DNA from: Spiroplasma alleghenense
GTDB lineage: Bacteria; Bacillota_I; Bacilli_A; Mycoplasmatales; Mycoplasmataceae
Direction: 5' to 3'
Assembly: GCF_003363775.1 (NCBI RefSeq)
Contig: NZ_CP031376.1
Coordinates: 992,001 to 1,056,000 of the forward strand
Length of the DNA: 64,000 nucleotides
Shown here in pieces: positions 1 through 8,831 of the stretch. A program made the translations under genes and the position numbers. The stretch's first letter is position 1. Each line of letters starts with the position of its first letter. Under the pieces are notes generated by a model. That model was given only the letters and a program-made list of their open reading frames with translations. It was not told the DNA's origin and did not search any database.

Positions 1-1126
1 AAGTTTGAGTTCCCCTTTTTAAATGTTCTCACAAATTATAAAGGTTAATTATTTCTGAAGATTCAGGATCTTCTTTCAAATACTGTGCTAATTCAGGATA
101 GATTGAATTATTGTTAAAAATAGAGTTTCTTTGAGCGTGTTCAATTGCTAAATTATCAAGAGTTGATCCCCCATTTTTTAAACCAGCTTTAATTAAATTT
201 ACTTTATCAAAGTCTTTTGATCAATTAAATGGTATATCAACCGGAGCTGTTAGGTCTGCTAAAATTGTATATTTTTCAGGATTTTCATATTTCACTTCAT
301 CTAATTTAAATTTAAATTGTGACGATCCTAAAACATCTGCTGCGATTTGATTTTTAAAAATATCTTCAAAATTTGTTAGTTTATTTAATTGAGTTGCAGT
401 TTCAAAAGTATTTGCTGAATTGCTTGTAAAGAAGAACTTATTGGCGATTTCATCGTTGGTTATCTTATCAGATAAATCATTTGAAATTTCTTTAACATCG
501 TCACTAATATCAATATCTTCAAGGATTGTAATTGTTGATGAAAAAGTAGTTTCTTGTGTTGTTTCTTTTTGTTCAAGATTCAAAAAATTTATTTCTGTTG
601 AAATTTGAAAGTCAATGGCGACGATTCTTTGGTTGGCAACTCCCGATTTATCAGTTAAAACAATTTTATCAATGTTTACTAAATTACGAATCGGAGTTTC
701 CTTATTAATTAAAAATTTCTGATAATCTGGGTTATTTAAAACTTTATTTAAAATATCGTTTTGAATCACAGTAAAGTTTACTTGATTTTGTAAAAAATCT
801 GATAATTTTATGAATTCTTCTGAATCTTTTTCAAAAATGTATTCTTTGGTGTTTTCGGTATTATTTTGTAATAAATTTCATAAATAATCAATGTCTAAAC
901 CTTCAAATTTATCCTTAGCTTCTTGGGCATTTAGAATTTGCAAATCTTTAAATTGCCTTTGCATATTTTCTTTAAAAATTGATTTTAATAAATCTAAAAA
1001 TTCTTTTAATGATTGACTGTAATCTGGGGTGATTTCATCAACAATTGTTTTTTTACAAGCAACCACACTTAGCGGAGCTGACGCAACTAAAACAGAAGCG
1101 GAAAGGATACTCAATAATTTCTTCAT
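1..1126 (-). CDS. lipoprotein, 3' end outside window
   Basis: A lipoprotein whose C-terminus runs off the left edge; 375 residues are visible. The N-terminus has two lysines, a hydrophobic stretch and a lipobox ending VVAC, so Cys24 is the likely acylation site and the mature protein sits on the outer face of the membrane. TGA-encoded Trp occurs several times, for example just after DIDYL and after PVDIPFN. The rest is polar and Asn/Lys/Glu rich with no motif I recognise. The ATG start follows a weak AAGAGAAT Shine-Dalgarno. It is preceded by its own promoter and by a terminator from the upstream gene pair. It is not visibly related to the 627-aa lipoproteins of this window. Function unknown; lipoprotein call is firm. 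Confidence 0.85.
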
Positions 1127-1220
1127 AATGGCAATTCTCTTATTTTCTAATATTGAAGCAATTTTAGGTTATTCAAAAATAAAAGCGAAGAATCTCCTTT
1201 GTTTGCTTTAATATGTTCAT

Positions 1221-1248
1221 ATTATAAGTGTTTATTTTTAAAAATCAA
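1221..1248 (-). promoter_or_regulatory. promoter of the partial lipoprotein gene
   Basis: On the minus strand TTGATT (1243-1248) and TATAAT (1221-1226) are spaced by 16 bases, a good sigma-A-type promoter. The leader would be about 85 nt. It contains a strong AAAGGAG at about 1192-1199 that has no start codon at a usable distance. The remainder of 1127-1432 holds the terminator described next and otherwise nothing I recognise. Confidence 0.5.
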
Positions 1249-1380
1249 TAATAAATAAAAAGTATATTAAATAAAATTTTCCCATTAACAACTTGAATTT
1301 TGATTTAATTTCCCCTTTTCTCGTACAAAATTTCATATTCTAATTATGCCCCAGTTTTAAATAAAATTAAAAACTGTAAA

Positions 1381-1407
1381 AAAACATAACCATTTAGGTT
1401 ATGTTTT
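1381..1407 (-). terminator. terminator after the tandem secreted paralogs
   Basis: An 11-bp perfect stem (AAAACATAACC / GGTTATGTTTT) with a 5-nt loop, flanked by an A-run on the left that reads as U-run for minus-strand transcripts. It lies 26 bases past the stop of the 198-aa gene. Confidence 0.8.
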
Positions 1408-1432
1408 TTTTAAATAAATATTTTAAAAATTT

Positions 1433-2029
1433 TTAATTTCACGAACTCGATTGTCAGAAAAATATATCTTTAATATCGTATCTAATTCAAGGGCTACTTG
1501 TTGCCGCTTGACTTCCAGAATATAAATCTCAATGAATTGTAAAATCCATATTGCTGTCTATAGTGTAGTTTGTTAGAGCTCCAATTTCTTGTCAAGCTAA
1601 ACCGAGTCTTTCTTCAACAGCTAACATCGCTCACTGAGGTTGATTTATTAAATCTCTTGTATTTCATCGAGCCTCTGAATTTGTATTAGCAAATCTATCC
1701 ACCCCTAATACGTTACCCCTAGCTGACTCATCAATTGTGCTATAAGTTGGAAAGCGTCTAAGAAATTCGGATAAATTACTTGCTCAATTTCTAAAATTGA
1801 TAACAGTTTTTTGACTTCTATTTGTATCAAATCCATTTCATCCAGAAGAAACAGATTCTGAAACATCTATTTCTACTGGAAGAGCCAACATCCCGTTAAG
1901 AGATACAAAACCTTCATCATTTGCTTCTTTATAACTTACACTATTTTTTTCCACTTCGGGCTTAATTGAATTTATTAATGTCGGTGTTGTCATTGTTAAA
2001 ATTCCTATTATTGGTAAAATTTTTTGCAT
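1433..2029 (-). CDS. secreted or anchored 198-aa protein, paralog of its upstream neighbour
   Basis: A 198-residue protein with an N-terminal hydrophobic segment (MQKILPIIGILTMTTP) lacking a lipobox Cys, so probably cleaved or signal-anchored. It aligns end to end with the next gene upstream: shared LALP, VSSGWN, RGN(I/V)LG-DRFA(D/N)T, WQEI and TSSPWI-Y motifs, ending in (I/V)(F/Y)FW. Trp residues are mostly TGA encoded. The start ATG follows a strong AGGAGG that begins right after the neighbour's stop codon, 15 bases away, so both are translated from one mRNA. No family recognised. The aromatic-rich C-terminal half suggests a small folded beta domain, but this is inference. Confidence 0.8.
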
Positions 2030-2044
2030 AAAATTATCCTCCTA

Positions 2045-2635
2045 TTATGATTCTCAGAAATAAACTCTTGAAACTTCATAACTTATCCATGGGCTGCTAG
2101 TAGTTGCCCTGCTGTGTGCTGATATATCTCACTGGATTCTTAATACTAATGTAACGGGATCCATAAAAAATCTAGCTCGAGCAACTATTTCTTGTCATGC
2201 TGAACCTATATTTTCTGAAAAGGACATAAGTTGACGTAACGACAAAGTAGAATCAAATAAATCTTTTGTATTAAATTTTAAATTAATATCTGTATCAGCA
2301 AAACGATCACTTCCCAAGATATTACCTCTTACTCTTTCTCTAGATAAAGAAAAGGTTGGAAATAAATTCGTAAACTCCTGCGCGCTTGATGCTCATGGTT
2401 GTAAACTACTAAAGAAATGTGTGCCTGAATCTTGTTGATTATCATTTCATCCTGATGAAACAGTTCTAAATAAGGGGGTGTTAATTGGCAGCGCCAAACC
2501 ACGTCCCTCTATTAATTCTACTTCTGCTGGTGGTACTTCATAAGTATTTTTTGAGTCCAGCTGGGTTTTTATCACATTCATAGAAACTGGCGGAACCAAA
2601 GCGAGGGCTCCGATTATTGGTATAATTTTCCTCAT
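2045..2635 (-). CDS. secreted or anchored 196-aa protein, first gene of paralog pair
   Basis: The promoter-proximal member of the tandem pair. It has a signal-like N-terminus (MRKIIPIIGALALVPPVSM) without a lipobox, then about 165 polar residues sharing the DRFADT, SAWQEI and TSSPWISYE blocks with its downstream paralog. The start is chosen from a GAGGG Shine-Dalgarno 8 bases before the ATG. A 22-bp perfect palindrome lies between its -10 box and the start codon, so the pair is probably controlled by a repressor. I know no family for it. A secreted effector, adhesin or inhibitor is possible; nothing in the sequence decides this. Confidence 0.8.
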
Positions 2636-2664
2636 AAATATTTCCCTCTAAATATTCTATGTTC

Positions 2665-2697
2665 TTGTAAACTTATAAGTTTACAATTTCATTATAC
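2665..2697 (-). promoter_or_regulatory. -10 box and 22-bp palindromic operator
   Basis: Minus-strand TATAAT at 2692-2697 is followed 5 bases later by a perfect palindrome at 2665-2686 with half-site TTGTAAACTTA. Its position at the transcription start suggests a repressor site. The TTGTAAA...TTTACAA arms recur at 11530-11551 with a shorter centre. Confidence 0.6.
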
Positions 2698-2790
2698 ACA
2701 TATTAATAATAATTTCCATAAAACTTTTAAATATTTGGATTTTTGGAATATCTTAATGAAAACTATAAGCACTATCAAAATTTTGAAAAT

Positions 2791-2822
2791 TAAAACCAGT
2801 CATCCCGCTTGACTGGTTTTTA
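2791..2822 (-). terminator. terminator of the ABC ATPase operon
   Basis: Stem AAAACCAGTCA / TGACTGGTTTT with a 7-nt loop, directly past the ATPase stop codon, with a moderately U-rich tail on the minus strand. Confidence 0.8.
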
Positions 2823-2824
2823 AT

Positions 2825-3565
2825 CTAATTAGTTTTTTTACTATAAATTTCTGAGTAATCTTTTTCAACTTTTTGGATAGTTGATTTTTTGTAAATTGTT
2901 TCAATTGATTCTTTTTTATTATTAAAGGCTTTATTGTATTTAGTTACCCCTTTTTCAATAATTACTAAATGATCAATCATTTCCTCTAATTCATTAATCA
3001 TATGACTGGTAATCAAAATCCCGACACCCTCTTTTGAAAGCATTTTTAAGATTTTGTGAAATTCAATTCTAGTTCCAACGTCTAAATTCGCAGTTGGCTC
3101 ATCCAAAATTAAGTATTCTGGCTGGGTTACTAAGCAAATTACAAGCATGGCACGTTTTTGCATACCCGCACTTAACTCATAAAAAGTCTTTTCACGATAC
3201 TCTTTTAATTCAAATTTTTCAAGTAGCATATCCAATCTTGCTACAGCCTCTTTTTTATTCATGCCACACAACAAAGCGTCATGTACTGCAAATTGATAAA
3301 TTGATATATCCTTGGGATAGACACTTTGGTCTGGGAAAAAGCAAATTTTGCTAAAATTATTATTTTCGTAAATCGATTCTTCATTTAGAAGAACTTGTCC
3401 CGTATCTTTTTTATACTCATTAAAGACACTTTTTAACAAGGTTGATTTTCCTGAACCATTATCACCAACAAGACCGATGATTTGTCCTGATTTTAATTCC
3501 AAGCTAAAATCAAAGACACCCTTCCCGTTTTTGAAATCTTTTGTTACATCTACTATTTTTAACAT
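2825..3565 (-). CDS. ABC transporter ATP-binding protein
   Basis: A 246-aa cytoplasmic ABC-type nucleotide-binding subunit, normal length. Walker A is GDNGSGKS (about residues 35-42), the signature is LSAGM (about 130), Walker B is YLILDEP followed by a D-loop ANLD, and the H-loop is TSH. The fold resembles ATPases of ABC-2 type exporters (antimicrobial peptide, drug or lipid export). Its ATG is 1 base from the stop codon of the upstream permease, so the two are translationally coupled. A second paralogous permease lies further upstream in the same direction and has no ATPase of its own, so this subunit may serve both. Substrate cannot be told from sequence. Confidence 0.92.
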   Translation of the reverse strand: MLKIVDVTKDFKNGKGVFDFSLELKSGQIIGLVGDNGSGKSTLLKSVFNEYKKDTGQVLLNEESIYENNNFSKICFFPDQSVYPKDISIYQFAVHDALLCGMNKKEAVARLDMLLEKFELKEYREKTFYELSAGMQKRAMLVICLVTQPEYLILDEPTANLDVGTRIEFHKILKMLSKEGVGILITSHMINELEEMIDHLVIIEKGVTKYNKAFNNKKESIETIYKKSTIQKVEKDYSEIYSKKTN

Positions 3566-3566
3566 T

Positions 3567-5258
3567 TTAATCTACCAACTTTCTTTCATCCTTGGTTTTA
3601 CAAAATAATCGATAACCAAGAGCCGATAACACGGTTCCAAAAGTTATAAATCCTAAGTAATTGGCTCAAACAGCAAATGGTCTATTTGAGTATATTAATT
3701 CTTCGTTTTTATCTAAATCATAAAAGGTAAATATTGATATTGGTAAAGGAGAGTTCTCAGTTATAACTGAATCTACTTTAGCGTTATTTGACCCAGAAAA
3801 ATAGACCATTTCATAGAATCACATAAATGGATTAATTTGATAATTTATAGTTGCATTAGACTTTCATTGAAATTTTTCTTCACCAACTTTGATTGGATAA
3901 TTCAAATAATGCATCATTTCAGCATTTAGCATATTGAATAAATACGAACCCGGAGAATAAAGACTTGAGTTAATTCAAAAATTATAATTTTCCAAAAAGT
4001 CGCCTGAATTATTTTTTTCATATCCAATATACATAGTTTGAGAAAAGATGTAAGGGTGAGTGGTATATTCAAATTTATAAGTATCGATAATTGCCAATTT
4101 TAAAACTTCAATTTCCTCATCAGAAATTTTTGCCCCCTTATATTCAAATGATTTAAAATTATCTAAGACTTCTTTTAACTGTTGAGGTCCATTATAGTTT
4201 TTGGGGCTGCTTTTATAGAAGAATGAATTTTTAAAATGTTCTTCTTTATTTCCGACTGCCTTAATATTTAGTGACTTAACAAAATGATAATAAAGATTAT
4301 ATTTAAGAACTTCTTTTAACTCAGCTTCGTTGATAGTTATGTTGCATTTTTCCAAAGAGGTATTAAACTTTAGAAAATAACTTTCCACAGATTTTTCAAA
4401 ACTATTTTGTTCTATTAACTCTCCAAAAAATGTAATCATTCCGTAGTTGATAATTGGACTAATAATATCAGAAGCAAAGAATTTTGGACGATTTTCAAAA
4501 TCCAATTCTTGAACGATATTATCGTTAAAAGAATCTCTCAGCTCAAAAAAGCTTTCAGATAATTGAGTTAAAAAATTTATTTCATTAGTTTGAGTTTTTT
4601 GTAACTTAAATTTATTATCAATACTAGTGTCGTAGACATTACCAGCTTGCTCTCCCAAATTGGGATTGAAGGCAAAAAATATCGGACCAAAAATAGAAAA
4701 GAACATAAATAATGTCATTAGTATTCATCCTGCTGGAAGAGTTTTTTTCAAAGACTTAGTTAAGCTGCTTAACCATAAAACAACTCCAAAAATCAGAAAA
4801 TCATAAGCAATTAAACTGAAAACTCCAACAGCTAAATTTCTGATTATAAATCCGCCAAGAGGAACTGGCAAAATCAAGGTAACCAAGGTAAATATTAAAT
4901 AAACTAGCAAAATAAATGATATTGTAATAATTTTTAATGGACCAAATTTTGAAAAAAATATTGCTGAATTTTTTGCCCCGCGGCGATTTTCCAAACTTTG
5001 AATTCCGCTTTTTTCATCAGTTATGGCTATTGTCACAATATTATTAATGTTTGTAAATGAAAGTCAAAATATTGATAAAATAATGATAAAAATCATTGCT
5101 ACTTCAACATCAAAAATAATGTTTTCTCCCAGACTAATAGCTAAAACTGGTATTAAGATAATTAGTGATATACAAATTGCTGAAAAAGTAATAAAAAACT
5201 TATTTTTAATGATTCTTAAAAACGAGAATTTAAATATAACTTTGGTATTTTGTTTCAT
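3567..5258 (-). CDS. ABC-2-like permease, 563 aa
   Basis: An integral membrane protein: a TM near residues 15-35 following MKQNTKVIFKFSFLRII, three or four more TMs up to about residue 200, a large polar extracytoplasmic domain of about 250 residues, then a final TM near the C-terminus followed by a basic tail. This is the ABC-2 permease layout with a long outside loop. It is the same length (563 aa) as the gene upstream and aligns throughout, with shared SLQNRRG-like, SPYSPGSYLFN, YQINPFM-FYEM and YFSGSN blocks. Start ATG has a GGGAG site. Codons for Trp are largely TGA. It likely forms the membrane channel with the ATPase encoded 1 base downstream. Confidence 0.88.
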
Positions 5259-5375
5259 AAGTCTCCCTTTTTATTTTATACATACTAATAATATCACAAA
5301 TACTCCTCTTTTAAACTAATTATAAATTAATTAAAATTTAGAATTATTTAAACTTGGCTTTGTAATATGAAATGC

Positions 5376-5420
5376 AAAACAGCGCCATTAGTAAGCGAAA
5401 TTACTCTTGGCTACTGTTTT
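5376..5420 (-). terminator. imperfect hairpin between the two permease genes
   Basis: Arms AAAACAG / CTGTTTT enclose a second stem AGTAA/TTACT with a GCGAAA loop, 5 bases past the upstream permease stop. The U-tail is poor, so it may attenuate rather than stop transcription into the downstream permease and ATPase. Confidence 0.5.
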
Positions 5421-5425
5421 AAAAT

Positions 5426-7117
5426 TTAATCAATCATATTACTTTTACTCTTTTGCTTATTGAAATATCGATATCCAAATGAGGTTAACATAATCCCTGA
5501 ACCTATAAATAATAAATAGTTAAGTCAAACTATAAAAGGCCTTTTTGAATAAATTAAATCACCTTCACTATTTAAGTCATAAAATGTGAATCCAGAAATT
5601 GGCATGACAGAATTTTTTGTAAGTATGTGATTTGATTGGGGATCATTACTTCCTGAAAAATATGCCATTTCATAAAATATCATGAAAGGATTGATTTGAT
5701 AGTTTAGTGCATATTTTGAATCAAAAATAAAAGATGATTTATCAATATTAAAAGGTTCTTTTAGTGAGTCAATTATTTTATAATTAATAATATTGAATAA
5801 ATACGACCCTGGAGAGTACGGACTAAAATCAATTCAAAATTGATAATTTAAAAATACATTCTGGTCGAAATTTTGATCAGTTTCATAAATTTCTAAAACG
5901 TCTCTATTTAAATTAATACTAAATTCATAATCATAAATATTTTTAATAGTTTTTATTAAGGCACTAATTTCACTTGAAGAAATTTTACCAAGTTCATTAT
6001 CAAAGCCCCTAAAATTGTCTATAACCTCTTTTAATTGCTGAGGCTTACTTCAGTTGCCTGAAAAATTTTTATAAAAGTAAGAGTTATGATAGTTATTTAT
6101 TCTCTTGCCTTCTGAGGGGATATTTATTGATTTAACAAATTGATAGTATAAACTTTTTTCAAATGTGTCCTTCAATTTGCTCTCGTTGATTATTATCGAC
6201 TCATTTGCTAAACTTGAGTCAAAGTTTTTTAGATAATAATTCAAATAAGTAATTAGTTGATTTTTTTCAATTAAATCTCCAAGTAAGGTGATTAACCCGT
6301 TTCTTAAAAACAAATCAATAATGTCTCTTTCATTATACAATTTACCCTCTCATCACCCGGGTCTATCAGTTGTAATATTTTCCATCAATTCATTCTCTAG
6401 GATTTCTAGACTTTCTGAAAGTTGATTTAAAAAACTAATTTTCTCATTTTGCGTCTTTTGCAAAGCGTGTTTACTGATTTCATAATTATTAAATATATTT
6501 TTAGGATTAGAGTCGTAAGAACTTTCAAATAAAAAGAATATTGTTCCAAGGAGCGGAAATAGCATAAACATTGTCATAATTACTCAGCCAACTGGCAAAG
6601 CTTTTTTCAAAGACTTTGTCTTGCTACTTATTGCAAAAACTAATCCAAAAATTAGAAAATCATATGCAATTAAACTAAATAACCCGATTGATAGATTTTT
6701 AACAACAAATTCTTTTAAAGGTATCGGGTACATTAAGGTAACAAATACGAATATCATAAAAACTATTAAGACAAATGAGGTTGTAATAATTTTTAAAGGT
6801 AGAAATTTCGCAAAAAACTGCGTAGATTTTTTAACTCCCCTGCGATTTTGTAAGCTTTGCAGTCCACTTCTTTCATCTATTATTGCAATCCTAATTGCGT
6901 TATTTATATTCACAAATGAAATTCAAAATATTGATAAACCTATTATAAAAGTCATTGCTATTTGAGTTTTAAAAACTATTTTTTGACCAAGACTCATAGT
7001 CAAAATTTGGATTAATAATATTAAAGCAATTATGATTGCTGAAATAATAATAAAAACTTTACTCTTAATAATTCTTAATAATGAAAATTTAAATATTACG
7101 CTAAATGACTGCTTCAT
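5426..7117 (-). CDS. ABC-2-like permease paralog, 563 aa
   Basis: A paralog of the next permease downstream, same length and topology: N-terminal TM after MKQSFSVIFKFSLLRIIK, a hydrophobic block to about residue 190, a long outside loop, and a C-terminal TM ending KSNMID. The conserved RSGLQSLQNRRGV, KSLKKALPVGW, SPYSPGSYLFN and MAYFSGSND segments match. The reading frame needs TGA = Trp at many sites, including two consecutive ones near 6345. Its own Shine-Dalgarno is weak; the start lies 7 bases past a 28-codon ORF with a strong site, suggesting translational coupling. Probably forms a heteromeric transporter with its paralog and the single ATPase. Confidence 0.86.
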
Positions 7118-7124
7118 AAATATC

Positions 7125-7211
7125 TTAGATATCTCACAAAGTTCAATTTATTGATAAGCCACTTTCTATTGGATTGATCATTGATAAAGTTAATAATAGT
7201 TTTGTAAACAT
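7125..7211 (-). CDS. 28-aa leader peptide upstream of ABC permease
   Basis: A short ORF (MFTKLLLTLSM...WTLWDI) with a near-consensus AAAGGAGG Shine-Dalgarno at ideal spacing and two TGA Trp codons near its end. It stops 7 bases before the permease ATG, which itself lacks a good ribosome site. The N-terminal half is hydrophobic. It may be a coupling leader, an attenuator peptide or a truncated former gene. The homologous region ahead of the second permease carries only an 8-codon GTG ORF, so it is not clearly conserved. Confidence 0.45.
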
Positions 7212-7356
7212 AATATCCTCCTTTATGCGACTCAATCAATTTAGTTAAGTCTTATTTATACTATCACAAATTTAATCCTTTTTTAAATTAATTATAAAAT
7301 AAAAGAGTTAGAATTTTATAATTAATATAGTGGTTTTTCCTTTTCATAAAAAAAGA

Positions 7357-7380
7357 AAAAGACCTTTGAAATGGTCCTTT
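7357..7380 (-). terminator. terminator after the beta-glucosidase gene
   Basis: Arms AAAGGACC / GGTCTTT with a one-base bulge, followed on the minus strand by TTTTCTTTTTTT, 20 bases past the glucosidase stop. Confidence 0.7.
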
Positions 7381-7400
7381 AAAATAATATTCAAGTAATT

Positions 7401-8816
7401 TTATTTAATGCTGTTACCATTATTTTTAATGACATCTTGATATCAATAAAATGATTTTTTACAGTATCTTTTCATATCTTTTAAATCATGTTCGTCACGA
7501 TTTACATAGATAAATCCGTAACGTTTTTGAAATCCTTGATGAGATGAAACTAGGTCAATTGCAGTTCAAGGATTATAAGAAATTATTTCAACTCCATCTG
7601 TAATTGCTTTACGCATTTCTAATAAATGATTTTTATAATAATCAATACGATAATCATCTTCAACAGTATTGTTTTGATTCAATTCCTCACGAACCCCAAT
7701 CCCGTTTTCTGTAATCATTACTGGTAGCAAGTATCGTGAATATAGTTCTCTTAAAGTTGTTCTAAATCCAATTGGATCTATTTCTCAACCATATTCATTA
7801 GCTTTTAAGTTTTCATTTTTAACACTAACAAACATTCCCGGAACATCAAAACCAGTTTGTTGATCTAATCCATTATTTTTTTGGTACTCAAAATTTGGTT
7901 CAGCCGCTTTCACAGTGAAAGTTGAATAATAATTAAAGGCGATAAAATCTGGTTTACCATTTTCTAAAATTTCATCATCACCAGTTTGAAAATCAATATC
8001 AATGTTTGCTTGTTTGAAATAAGACAAAGCAATAGGATTATATTTTCCATTAACACAAACATCGGTATACATTCAATTTCTCATTACATTGGCATTTGAA
8101 GCGGCTAAGACATCTTCGGGTTTTGCACTGGCAGGATAAGCCATCGCAATGTTTGGGGCAGGACCAATTTTACCTTTTTGATTTTTAAAGTCTTTGTGAT
8201 ACATTTTGATAACCAAAGCTTGGGCTAAAGTCATCACATGGCTTTCTTGATAGCAAAGCTGAGGGCTTTTTTTTACTCCAGGAACAAACAGCCCAATCAT
8301 ATTTACCATAGTTAAAATATTTTGTTCATTAATTGTTAATCAATACTTAACTCGATCACCAAAGTTTTCAAATAAAGTTTTAGCATAGTTTGTAAATGCT
8401 TCTAGCATCAACTTACGATTAGCTCAACCCCCTTGCTCTTCTAAAGCTCAGGGCAGGTCGAAATGATAAATTGTAACAATTGGTTCAATTTTATATTTAA
8501 CTAACTCATTAATTAAATCATTATAATAATCAATTCCTTTTTGGTTAATCTCTCCATTACCTTGAGGATAAATTCGCGTTCAAGAAATTGAAAAGCGATA
8601 TGATTTCATTCCTAATTGAGAAAATAATTTAATATCTTCTTTGTAGTTGTGGTAAAAGTCTGATGCTATTGAAAAATCACAATACTCTTTGCCGTGATTA
8701 GCTAAATCAACAACACTGACCCCTTTACCATCTTTATTACTAGCTCCTTCAACTTGAAAAGCTGAGGTGGAGGCTCCCCAAAGGAAACCTTTAGGATAAT
8801 TCTCTAATTTAAACAT
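7401..8816 (-). CDS. 6-phospho-beta-glucosidase (GH1)
   Basis: A 471-aa glycoside hydrolase family 1 enzyme, usual length. N-terminal [14 protein letters not shown], acid/base Glu in LTINEQN (about residue 170), nucleophile Glu in ITENGIG (about 365) and [12 protein letters not shown] near the C-terminus; the Lys-Arg-Tyr-Gly loop is the phosphate-binding feature of 6-phospho-glycosidases. It would cleave phosphorylated beta-glucosides delivered by the adjacent PTS. The family usually has NEP or NEI after the acid/base; NEQN is a mild variant. Start ATG follows AAAGGG. It ends the PTS-GH1 operon, 15 bases behind the PTS stop. Confidence 0.93.
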
Positions 8817-8831
8817 TTTTAAACCCTTTCA

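Noticed and set aside
420-608. Plus-strand open frame opposite the lipoprotein
   Set aside because: Antisense shadow of a clear lipoprotein frame; no ribosome site; composition unlike a protein.
1192-1199. AAAGGAG as ribosome site of a leader gene
   Set aside because: No start codon at a workable distance and no frame longer than a few codons.
3094-3354. Plus-strand frame opposite the ABC ATPase
   Set aside because: Lies across the ATPase signature and Walker B region on the minus strand; no ribosome site.
8073-8309. Short separate minus-strand ORFs in the GH1, PTS and membrane genes
   Set aside because: All such pieces are in one frame and join through TGA codons; with TGA = Trp they are single genes of normal family length.
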